A stretch of DNA of 64,000 nucleotides from Aliidiomarina taiwanensis (lineage in GTDB: Bacteria; Pseudomonadota; Gammaproteobacteria; Enterobacterales; Alteromonadaceae). The stretch covers positions 62,001-126,000 of the forward strand of contig NZ_PIPQ01000003.1 of NCBI RefSeq assembly GCF_003987015.1, read 5' to 3'. The notes below the pieces were generated by a model, which was not told where the DNA came from, did not search any database, and was given only the letters and a program-made list of their open reading frames with translations. A program made the translations under genes and the position numbers. Positions 56,866-64,000 of this stretch are shown piece after piece (the stretch's first letter is position 1; every line of letters begins with the position of its first letter).

Positions 56866-57503
56866 AACCGACATTACCGCCGCACACCCAAGGCGTGGTG
56901 TTTGTGTTAGACAACCTGGACAGCTTTACCTATAACCTGGTGGACGAATTTGCGCAGTTAGGTTTTTATACCCAGGTGTTTCGTAACACCTTGCCCTTAG
57001 CAAGCTTACTTGCTCATTTAACCGAACTGGAACAAGTAGCCGCCGACCATGGGTTAGGGCCTGTTACTCTAGTGCTGTCGCCCGGCCCTGGCTACCCGGC
57101 CCAAGCGGGGCAACTCATACCGCTGATCAAAGCCTGTGTCGGCCGAGTCCCTATGGTGGGGATTTGTCTAGGTTTTCAAGCCCTGGTCGAGCACTTCGGG
57201 GGCCACATTGGCCCCTGCAGCAACCCCGCTCACGGCAAGTCGGCCGCAATTCAAACCCAAGCGCACCCGCTTTATCAGCAGCTGCCACAGCCTTTGCTTG
57301 TGGCCCGTTACCACTCCTTGCAGGCCACCCAAGTGCCTTCAGAGCTCGAGATTATTGCCCAGCTTGACACTATACCTATGGCCATTTGCCACAAGCAGCA
57401 CGCTATTTTAGGGCTGCAGTTCCACCCTGAATCCATTATGACCACCACAGGCAGCCAGCTTCTTAGCAACTGCATTCAGTTTTTGGAGAACCAATATGCG
57501 TGA
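56862..57503 (+). CDS. trpG: Anthranilate synthase glutamine amidotransferase
   Basis: A 213-residue class I amidotransferase supplying ammonia to TrpE. Motifs: VLDNLDSFTYNLVDEFAQLG at the start, the oxyanion PGPGYP, the nucleophile Cys in VGICLGFQAL, and the catalytic His-Glu in LQFHPESIM. It is a separate protein, not fused to TrpD as in E. coli. It could also serve PabB (21361). It overlaps trpD by 8 bases. Confidence 0.97.
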   Translation: MKPTLPPHTQGVVFVLDNLDSFTYNLVDEFAQLGFYTQVFRNTLPLASLLAHLTELEQVAADHGLGPVTLVLSPGPGYPAQAGQLIPLIKACVGRVPMVGICLGFQALVEHFGGHIGPCSNPAHGKSAAIQTQAHPLYQQLPQPLLVARYHSLQATQVPSELEIIAQLDTIPMAICHKQHAILGLQFHPESIMTTTGSQLLSNCIQFLENQYA

Positions 57504-58503
57504 ACTTGCCGTGTTACTAACAGGTGCGCCGTTAAACCAAAACGACACCAAGAAACTTTTTGATCACCTTATTGCTGGGCAGTTAACGCAAGCACAAATT
57601 GCTGCTTTGTTGGTGGCTATGAAAGTTCGAGGCGAAGTACCTGCCGAAATCGCCGGTGCTGCACAATCGCTCCGCGCTGCCGCAAAGCCCTTCCCCCGTC
57701 CCGACAGGTTATTAGCCGATACCTGTGGTACCGGCGGTGATGGCAGCAACACCATCAACATTTCCACAGCCGCCGCCCTTGTGGCCGCCAGTATGGGCAT
57801 TGCTACCGCCAAACACGGCAACCGCAGTGTGTCTTCACGTTCGGGCTCAGCCGATGTACTGGAAGTCTTAGGCGTGCCTCTTGAAGGCTCACCAGCAGAT
57901 AACCGTGAACTACTCGACCGCTTTGGTTTTTGTTTTTTATTCGCCCCTCACTTTCACCCAGGTGTGCGTTATGCCATGCCGGTCCGTCAAGAGCTGCGTA
58001 CCCGCACCTTGTTCAATTTGCTTGGCCCCCTGATAAACCCCGCCCAACCCGACATTCAGTTACTGGGGGTGTATCATCCGGACTTGTGCAAGCCGGTGGC
58101 CGAAACCTTAAAACTGCTTAATTGCCCACGAGCTATGGTGGTCCACGGCAGTGGACTTGACGAACTCGCCCTGCATGGCCCCACCCAGGTCAGCGAATTA
58201 CATGAAGGCGACATTCGACACTACCAGCTAACCCCTGAAGACTTTGCTTTACCCCGTGCCGACGTGAGTGATCTCGCCGGTGGAGATGCAGATGAAAACG
58301 CACGCTGTATGACCCGCGTTTTTGCCGGCCAAGGGCAAGCATCACATGCTCACGCCATTGCCATGAATGTGGCGGCTCTTACCTATATGGCTGGACACCA
58401 CAGCTGTTTAAAACATGCGGCCGAAGCCGCCTTAGACCATATACAAGCGGGCCATACTCTCGCCCACTTACGTTCCATGCAGGAGACTTTTTCTTATGTC
58501 TGA
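57496..58503 (+). CDS. trpD: Anthranilate phosphoribosyltransferase
   Basis: A 335-residue enzyme transferring phosphoribose from PRPP to anthranilate. Conserved motifs are DTCGTGGDGSNTINIST near residue 75, the KHGNRSVSSRSGSADVLE loop, TLFNLLGPLINPA and VHGSGLDELA. It overlaps trpG by 8 bases upstream and trpCF by 8 bases downstream, indicating translational coupling. Confidence 0.98.
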   Translation: MRELAVLLTGAPLNQNDTKKLFDHLIAGQLTQAQIAALLVAMKVRGEVPAEIAGAAQSLRAAAKPFPRPDRLLADTCGTGGDGSNTINISTAAALVAASMGIATAKHGNRSVSSRSGSADVLEVLGVPLEGSPADNRELLDRFGFCFLFAPHFHPGVRYAMPVRQELRTRTLFNLLGPLINPAQPDIQLLGVYHPDLCKPVAETLKLLNCPRAMVVHGSGLDELALHGPTQVSELHEGDIRHYQLTPEDFALPRADVSDLAGGDADENARCMTRVFAGQGQASHAHAIAMNVAALTYMAGHHSCLKHAAEAALDHIQAGHTLAHLRSMQETFSYV

Positions 58504-59962
58504 TGTATTACAACGCATTGTGACACAGCGCAAAGTACGTTTAGCTGAAATGCAGCAGCATTACCCAGAGCGTGACATTACCACAACTGCCGCCCAGCAC
58601 ACCTTGCAGCGGCGCCCTCGCAGCCTGAAAAAACACCTGCAAGCCCAGCAACCAGGGTTTATTTTAGAGTGTAAAAAAGCCTCGCCGTCGAAAGGGCTGA
58701 TTCGGGACCCTTTTGATCCTGTGGCTATTGCCCGCACTTACGAGCCTTATGCAGCCGCTATTTCGGTGTTGACCGAGCCTGATTTTTTTCAAGGCAGCTT
58801 TAGCTACTTACAAGCCGTGCGCCAACAGGTTCGCGTGCCTGTGCTCTGCAAAGACTTTATCTTCAGTCGTTACCAGGTGGCTTTAGCCCGCTACTTCGAC
58901 GCCGACGCTATTTTATTAATGCTGTCCATTCTCGATGACGCTCAATACCTCGCCTTACGGGATTATGCCGAACAGCTGCAATTAGAGGTGCTAACAGAGG
59001 TTGCTAACACCGCGGAAATGGAACGCGCAGTGCGCCTAAAAGCCCCTATTATTGGTATAAACCACAGAGACTTAACCGACTTAAGTGTCGACTTAACCCG
59101 GACTGAACGGCTCGCTCCTTTAGCACCAGCGGGTACGCTCATTGTGGCCGAGTCTGGTATTTACCAACACCAGCATGTGCGCGACCTCGCTCCCCATTGC
59201 CATGGTTTTTTAGTCGGCAGCTCCCTGACCGCTGAAGCGGATATTGACCAAGCATGCCGCCGACTTATTTATGGAGAGCACAAGGTGTGTGGCCTGACTC
59301 AACCCGATCAAGCCCTCGTCGCCGCCGCAAGTGGTGCCGTGTATGGGGGTTTAATTTTTGCCAAGCGTTCGCCCCGTTGTTTAACGGAAAACACAGCCAA
59401 ACAGGTTATCGAAAGTGCGCCACACCTGCACTATGTGGGGGTGTTTAGTGCCAACGACACGGACACGCATGAACAAGCAATTGCTCACTATTTGCATCTG
59501 CAAGCGCAGCTTGGGTTAGCGGCCATACAGCTGCACGACTACCATCCTGACAGCCCAGATACGGCAAGGCTTTTACAGCTGTTACGGGCGCAATTACCCG
59601 CTGAATGCCAACTCTGGTTAGCACTCCAAGTCACAGGGCCGCTCACAGCACTTCCAACACTGCCAGTGGAGCGGTTCGTGCTGGACCATGGCCAAGGCGG
59701 CACGGGTAGGGCCTTTAACTGGGGCTATTTAACGACCTCTTTACTGGAACAACAGGGCCATCGCATTTTGTTAGCCGGCGGCTTAGGTCCCGACAATGTA
59801 GCACAGGCAGCAAGTTTGGGCTGTGCCGGCTTGGACTTTAACAGCTGCCTTGAAGCCGCTCCCGGGGTGAAAGACCCTCACCGAATTCATACCACGTTTC
59901 AAAATTTGCGCAACACCCTGTCTTATGTGCAGGACACAGTTTTTAAGGATATATCGTTATGA
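58496..59962 (+). CDS. trpCF: Bifunctional indole-3-glycerol phosphate synthase / PRA isomerase
   Basis: A 488-residue fusion. The TrpC part (about 1-256) has [40 protein letters not shown] and [15 protein letters not shown]. The TrpF part (about 257-480) has [13 protein letters not shown] with catalytic Cys, [27 protein letters not shown] with the catalytic Asp, [10 protein letters not shown] and [15 protein letters not shown]. Fusion as in E. coli and relatives. Its stop overlaps the trpB start by 4 bases. Confidence 0.97.
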   Translation: MSDVLQRIVTQRKVRLAEMQQHYPERDITTTAAQHTLQRRPRSLKKHLQAQQPGFILECKKASPSKGLIRDPFDPVAIARTYEPYAAAISVLTEPDFFQGSFSYLQAVRQQVRVPVLCKDFIFSRYQVALARYFDADAILLMLSILDDAQYLALRDYAEQLQLEVLTEVANTAEMERAVRLKAPIIGINHRDLTDLSVDLTRTERLAPLAPAGTLIVAESGIYQHQHVRDLAPHCHGFLVGSSLTAEADIDQACRRLIYGEHKVCGLTQPDQALVAAASGAVYGGLIFAKRSPRCLTENTAKQVIESAPHLHYVGVFSANDTDTHEQAIAHYLHLQAQLGLAAIQLHDYHPDSPDTARLLQLLRAQLPAECQLWLALQVTGPLTALPTLPVERFVLDHGQGGTGRAFNWGYLTTSLLEQQGHRILLAGGLGPDNVAQAASLGCAGLDFNSCLEAAPGVKDPHRIHTTFQNLRNTLSYVQDTVFKDISL

Positions 59963-61155
59963 GTAAATACGACCCATACTTCGGCGAATACGGTGGCCAA
60001 TACGTGGCGGAAATATTAATTCCTGCCCTCGACCAGTTGGAAAAGGCGTTTCTTGATGCCCAAAGCGATGCCGATTTCCAAGCAGAGTTTAAACAGTTAC
60101 TCAATACCTACTTAGGCCGACCAACCCCGTTAACCTTGGCCCGCAATTTAACGGCTGGCAGCCCGGTGAAGCTTTATCTGAAGCGGGAAGACTTGCTTCA
60201 CGGTGGAGCCCATAAAACCAACCAAGTACTGGGGCAAGCCCTGCTTGCTAAACGCATGGGGAAAACCCGTATTATTGCAGAAACAGGAGCCGGTCAACAT
60301 GGTACCGCCACGGCCTTAGCCTGCGCTTTACTTGGCCTTGAATGCATTATTTATATGGGACAAAAAGACGTAGAGCGACAGCAACCCAATGTGTTTCGCA
60401 TGGAGCTTATGGGCGCAACGGTTATTCCTGTCAATACGGGCAGTGGCACCTTAAAAGACGCAGTGAACGAAGCTTTACGAGACTGGACCGCAAGCTACGA
60501 AAACACCCACTATTTATTGGGTACTGCGGCGGGGCCTCACCCATTTCCAACCATTGTTCGAGAATTTCACCGCATGATAGGTGCCGAAGCCAAAGCCCAA
60601 GTGCTGGCTGCGGAAGGCCGTTTGCCCGACGAGGTAATTGCTTGTGTGGGCGGTGGTTCCAACGCCATTGGTATGTTTGCAGAGTTTATTGATGAAGCAG
60701 GCGTTGCCCTGACGGGCGTGGAGCCTGCAGGTAAAGGCATTCACAGTGGTCAACATGGGGCGACCATTGCCGCCGGAAAACCCGGAGTTCTGCACGGCTG
60801 TCGCTCGTACTTAATGCAAAACAGCGACGGTCAAATTGAAGAGTCTTATTCTGTTTCCGCTGGCCTCGACTACCCGGGCGTAGGGCCACAACACGCTTAC
60901 CTTCACGACATTGGCCGCGCCCAATACGTGGGAGCCACAGACCAAGAAGCCCTCGACGCTTTTAAGCTCTTGTCTGAGAAAGAAGGGATTATCCCTGCGC
61001 TGGAATCGTCCCATGCCTTAGCCTACGCCTTAAAGCGCGTACGAGAAGCCAGCCAACCTGAAATCCTGATCGTTAATTTATCCGGTCGAGGGGACAAAGA
61101 CATTGAGCACGTCCGCAGTATTTTTGCCCAGAAAGCCACCCAAGGAGCACGATAA
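59959..61155 (+). CDS. trpB: Tryptophan synthase beta chain
   Basis: The PLP enzyme of 398 residues condensing indole with serine. The PLP Lys is in [14 protein letters not shown] (near residue 88), the catalytic Glu in [13 protein letters not shown], and the phosphate loop is [12 protein letters not shown]. The start, [19 protein letters not shown], is typical. Its stop shares one base with the trpA start (TAATG). Confidence 0.98.
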   Translation: MSKYDPYFGEYGGQYVAEILIPALDQLEKAFLDAQSDADFQAEFKQLLNTYLGRPTPLTLARNLTAGSPVKLYLKREDLLHGGAHKTNQVLGQALLAKRMGKTRIIAETGAGQHGTATALACALLGLECIIYMGQKDVERQQPNVFRMELMGATVIPVNTGSGTLKDAVNEALRDWTASYENTHYLLGTAAGPHPFPTIVREFHRMIGAEAKAQVLAAEGRLPDEVIACVGGGSNAIGMFAEFIDEAGVALTGVEPAGKGIHSGQHGATIAAGKPGVLHGCRSYLMQNSDGQIEESYSVSAGLDYPGVGPQHAYLHDIGRAQYVGATDQEALDAFKLLSEKEGIIPALESSHALAYALKRVREASQPEILIVNLSGRGDKDIEHVRSIFAQKATQGAR

Positions 61156-61970
61156 TGAGCCGCTATGAAGCCATGTTTAGCCAACTCACCGCCAAGGGCG
61201 AAGGCGCTTTTGTGCCCTTTATTACCTTAGGTGACCCCTGCCTTGCGCAAACCGAACACATCATAGATGCACTCATTGCAGGCGGTGCCGACGCTCTTGA
61301 ATTGGGTTTGCCTTTTTCTGATCCTGTGGCCGACGGCCCCGTTATTCAGGAGGCAAATATTCGTTCCCTCGCCGCAGGAACACGTATTCAAGACTGTTTT
61401 GAACTATTAGCACGCGTGCGGGCCCGCCACCCTCAGGTTCCTATGGGCTTATTGGTTTATTGTAATTTGGTGCATGCCCAAGGGTTGGAGGCTTTTTATG
61501 CCCGTTGCCAACAAGCTGGGGTCGACTCAGTGTTAATTGCCGATGTGCCTTTGCGGGAATCCGCGCCCTATCGCCAGGCGGCTGAACAACAAGGCATAGC
61601 ACCCGTCTTCATTTGCCCACCCGACGCAAGCAGCAACGTCCGCCAGCAAGTTGCTGAGGCCAGCCAAGGATATGTGTACTTGTTAAGTCGAGCGGGGGTC
61701 ACCGGCACCGGTGATACACTGCAACTACCAGCTGGTGAGGCCATCCAAGAGCTCAAACAGTATGCTAGTGCTCCCCCATTGCTTGGTTTTGGCATTAGTC
61801 AGCCAGACCATGTACGCCATGCTATGACGAGCGGCGCTGCGGGTGCCATTAGTGGTTCTGCGGTGGTCAAAATTATTCAGGCCTATCAGCTTAACCCTGA
61901 ACAGCTAGCGCAGCAGCTACACAGCTTTGCTGCGGCCATGAAAGCCGCAACCCTGTTACCTACAGACTAA
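61155..61970 (+). CDS. trpA: Tryptophan synthase alpha chain
   Basis: A 271-residue TIM-barrel enzyme releasing indole from indoleglycerol phosphate. The catalytic Glu is in DALELGLPFSDPVADGPVIQ and the catalytic Asp in DSVLIADVPLRE; VYLLSRAGVTGTG and GFGISQPDHV bind phosphate. Last gene of the trp operon. Its stop overlaps the stop of the convergent small gene (CTAA at 61967-61970); no terminator lies between them. Confidence 0.98.
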   Translation: MSRYEAMFSQLTAKGEGAFVPFITLGDPCLAQTEHIIDALIAGGADALELGLPFSDPVADGPVIQEANIRSLAAGTRIQDCFELLARVRARHPQVPMGLLVYCNLVHAQGLEAFYARCQQAGVDSVLIADVPLRESAPYRQAAEQQGIAPVFICPPDASSNVRQQVAEASQGYVYLLSRAGVTGTGDTLQLPAGEAIQELKQYASAPPLLGFGISQPDHVRHAMTSGAAGAISGSAVVKIIQAYQLNPEQLAQQLHSFAAAMKAATLLPTD

Positions 61971-62221
61971 ACGTAAATATTGATGACGCTCGGCGGGCGG
62001 GTAATATCCACGGTGCTTTTTAAGTTATCGAAGGGGTAACGAACCGCCGCGCGGTTGAGGTCTTTATGGGTGCGCAGATAGTCTGCAACACGAGTACGCT
62101 CTTGCTCCGGCGCTTTGCGCTGGGCATTTTGGCGCTGTAGCTCCTGTTGCAGCCCTTTGCGCTCATTCAACACTTGGCTGGCCCCACGCCAGTATGGGCC
62201 TCGCACCGCGGTTTCTATCAT
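61967..62221 (-). CDS. Small protein of unknown function downstream of the AI-2E-type transporter
   Basis: An 84-residue basic protein, MIETAVRGPYWRG at the start, a Gln/Arg-rich helix in the middle (ERKGLQQELQRQNAQRK) and RPPSVINIYV at the end. The ATG overlaps the stop of the upstream transporter by 4 bases (ATGA), the strongest sign that it is translated. I do not recognise a family. A longer open frame on the same strand extends into the transporter gene but is not needed. Its stop overlaps that of trpA. Confidence 0.65.
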   Translation of the reverse strand: MIETAVRGPYWRGASQVLNERKGLQQELQRQNAQRKAPEQERTRVADYLRTHKDLNRAAVRYPFDNLKSTVDITRPPSVINIYV

Positions 62222-63303
62222 ACGGAGCTGTCTCCTTTGTCTGCCGGCACCTGCTCGGTTTCTGCGTGCACGACTTCGTCGCCGCTTAACAAAATAGCCA
62301 ACCAACGCGTGCCTGGGTTTTCCTGCAGCACAATTTTCACCATCATGGTGAGGGGCACAGAAAGTAACATGCCCACAGGGCCGAGTAACCACCCCCAAAA
62401 AATTAAGCTCAAAAACACCACCAAGGTGGACAAACCCAAACGCTGTCCCATTACACGCGGCTCCACTATGTTGCCCATAATAATGTTAACGGCAGCAAAC
62501 AATAAAGCGACAGCCCCAGCCATGGCCGGATTATACTGAATAAGTGCAATACCAATGGCAGGAATGGCGGCAAGAATAGAACCAATGTTCGGTACGTAGT
62601 TCAACAAAAAGGCGAGAACTCCCCATAAAACATAGTGATTCACCCCCATAAGCCACAGCACCACACCTATGGTTAACCCTGTAATCAAGCTAATGACGGT
62701 TTTTAAAGCCAAGTATTTATTGACCGCCACCAGTAAAGAAGTGAGGGACTGCAATTGGTCTTCGGCTTTATCAAAGGCCATACCCACTTTTCGAGGCATA
62801 TTGGCCGCTTCAGCCAGAATAAACACCACCAAAAGAATCACCAAAAAGGAGTTCGTCATCATGCCGCCAACGCCGGAAAGCATGTTCACCATTAAGCTGA
62901 CCAAGCGGCTTGAGTCTAGCTGGCTTTGCAGCACGTCTAAATTAATATCAATATTAAAGCCGGCTAAAAAAGTCACCAGCCACTGAAACTGCTCGGTCAT
63001 ACTGGCCCGATAACCCGGGAAACTTTCTAAAAACTCATTCACCGACTGCACAATGAGCATGCTGAGGAAAAAACCAAACACTGAAATTAAAATAAACACG
63101 GCCACAATGGCCAACGCCTTTGGCAGGCCACGTTGATGAAACCAGGTCACCACAGGCTGAGTGATAATGGCAATAAAAATCGCAAGTAGCAGCGGCACAA
63201 TAATCATGCTGGCAGCTTTCACACCAGCCAAAACAATCATAATCGCAGCAGCTATCATAAAAAACCGGCTTACAGGCGCCAGCCCATCGGGTGTTCCGTT
63301 CAT
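62218..63303 (-). CDS. AI-2E family transporter (PerM-like)
   Basis: A 361-residue membrane protein with about eight helices. FFMIAAAIMIVLAGVKAASMIIVPLLLAIFIAII is the N-terminal pair; a long soluble segment sits between helices near 110-150; the C-terminal half has GVLAFLLNYVPNIGSILAAIPAIGIAL and GNIVEPRVMGQRLGLSTLVVFLSLIFWGWLLG, the family signature. Family members include TqsA-like exporters and Na+/H+ antiporters; the substrate here is unknown. The last 25 residues are polar. Confidence 0.92.
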   Translation of the reverse strand: MNGTPDGLAPVSRFFMIAAAIMIVLAGVKAASMIIVPLLLAIFIAIITQPVVTWFHQRGLPKALAIVAVFILISVFGFFLSMLIVQSVNEFLESFPGYRASMTEQFQWLVTFLAGFNIDINLDVLQSQLDSSRLVSLMVNMLSGVGGMMTNSFLVILLVVFILAEAANMPRKVGMAFDKAEDQLQSLTSLLVAVNKYLALKTVISLITGLTIGVVLWLMGVNHYVLWGVLAFLLNYVPNIGSILAAIPAIGIALIQYNPAMAGAVALLFAAVNIIMGNIVEPRVMGQRLGLSTLVVFLSLIFWGWLLGPVGMLLSVPLTMMVKIVLQENPGTRWLAILLSGDEVVHAETEQVPADKGDSSV

Positions 63304-63456
63304 GTTTATTCCTAGTTTTCAATGGGTTTAGCAGTATAAAGCAAAGAATAAGAAACCAGAACACAATCTTATAACATTTTGGCCTCGTTCGCTTTCAACT
63401 TGCCAGCACCCCACAGAGTTCATAGACTTAGTATGCACCTATGTTAAGGAGTGGGT

Positions 63457-64000
63457 ATGAACATCTTGTTTACGGGGGGCACGGGCCTCATTGGTTCGGC
63501 TTTTATCAAAGGCATTGGTCAGGACTATCACTACACTGTGCTCACGCGCCAGCCAGAGCAAGCCAAGTGTATTCTCGGGCCCAAAGTGAAAACCATTACA
63601 CGCCTCGACGCACTAAAAGACCTAAACGCCTTTGACGCAGTAATCAATCTCGCTGGCGAACCCATTGCTGACAAGCGCTGGAGTGCAGCTCGTAAAGTCA
63701 AATTAGAACAAAGTCGCTGGGCTTTAACCGAGCAACTTATTCAGCTCATACAAGACTCGAACGCACCACCTCAAGTATTTATTTCCGGCTCTGCTGTGGG
63801 CTACTACGGCCGTCAAGGCCAGCAGCCGATTACCGAAGAAAGCGCCACACCGCACCCCGAATACAGCCATACTCTATGTAAGGTCTGGGAAGACACAGCG
63901 CAAGCAGCGGCGGATAAAACCCGTTTGTGCATTGTCCGTACTGGCATTGTGTTAGCGCCCAAAGGCGGCGCCTTAGCCAAAATGGCCACGCCTTTTAAGC
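63457..64000 (+). CDS. yfcH: YfcH-like epimerase/SDR (TIGR01777, partial)
   Basis: The N-terminal 181 codons of an NAD(P)-binding extended SDR, running off the right edge. It begins MNILFTGGTGLIGSAFIKG (Rossmann motif), with AVINLAGEPIADKRWSAARK, VFISGSAVGYYGRQG (Tyr of the active site) and RLCIVRTGIVLAPKGGALAKM. These match E. coli YfcH. AAGGAG lies 6 bases before the ATG. The function of the family is poorly defined. Confidence 0.92.
   Translation, partial: MNILFTGGTGLIGSAFIKGIGQDYHYTVLTRQPEQAKCILGPKVKTITRLDALKDLNAFDAVINLAGEPIADKRWSAARKVKLEQSRWALTEQLIQLIQDSNAPPQVFISGSAVGYYGRQGQQPITEESATPHPEYSHTLCKVWEDTAQAAADKTRLCIVRTGIVLAPKGGALAKMATPFK

Noticed and set aside
61967-62398. A 143-codon version of the small gene downstream of the transporter
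   Set aside because: Its first 59 codons overlap the transporter gene in another frame, and the ATG at 62221 with ATGA coupling is a better start.

Overview
The window is chromosomal DNA of a marine-type gammaproteobacterium, most likely of the Alteromonadales and perhaps near Idiomarinaceae. This is inferred from protein resemblance and gene order, not from a database search. Support comes from E. coli-like neighbourhoods (dnaQ/rnhA/yafS/gloB/mltD, smc-zipA-ligA, rpsP-rimM-trmD-rplS next to ffh/ypjD/corB, alaS-csrA, yciO-scpA-scpB-rluB, and rnm divergent from trp), from a Na+-pumping oxaloacetate decarboxylase, and from a fused trpCF. I see no phage, IS element, CRISPR array or replication origin. 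Coding density is very high and no gene-free stretch exceeds 300 bases.

Layout. 1-1861: the start of a TIGR03503-like gene, dnaQ and divergent rnhA. 1870-7357: an accessory block on the minus strand with a rhodanese, an ArsR-family repressor, a YgaP-type membrane protein (DUF2892), a large RND pump and its adaptor. It sits exactly between rnhA and yafS, which are neighbours in E. coli. 7373-11149: yafS, gloB, mltD and an unknown exported protein. 11126-21233: ligA, zipA, smc, a PAS-like protein, rmuC and class I fumarase. 21361-25556: pabB, nudL, a soluble histidine kinase, a membrane coiled-coil protein, yciH and a STAS protein. 25731-31764: two exported amidohydrolase-like proteins, then cytochrome c', cytochrome b561 and a lone receiver. 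31825-39855: the rpsP-rimM-trmD-rplS operon, ffh, ypjD, corB, a transglycosylase-like lipoprotein and gshA. 39933-45978: a hybrid histidine kinase, a 57-residue membrane protein and oadGAB. 46087-46757: three tRNAs and csrA. 46938-54938: alaS, recX, an agmatine deiminase-like protein, rluB, scpB, scpA, yciO and rnm. 54939-61970: the trp operon with leader peptide and attenuator. 61967-64000: a small protein, an AI-2E-type transporter and the start of a yfcH-like epimerase.

The most interesting element is the 1870-7357 block. The ArsR protein has Cys35 and Cys101, 66 residues apart, which is the spacing of the redox pair in the sulfide/persulfide sensors BigR and SqrR. Two copies of the same inverted repeat, ATATTA-N8-TAATAT, lie over promoter-like sequences in front of arsR and of DUF2892-RND-MFP. 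Together with the rhodanese this suggests a reactive-sulfur (or thiol-toxicant) controlled efflux system. The function is inferred; the repeats, cysteines and gene order are seen directly.

Other regulatory structure includes a Trp-Trp-Trp leader peptide with a terminator/antiterminator pairing, a predicted 5'-terminal hairpin on the rpsP mRNA, a hairpin carrying GGA in its loop in front of csrA, and a rightward terminator buried in the 3' end of gshA. Most convergent gene pairs overlap at their stop codons and have no terminator between them.
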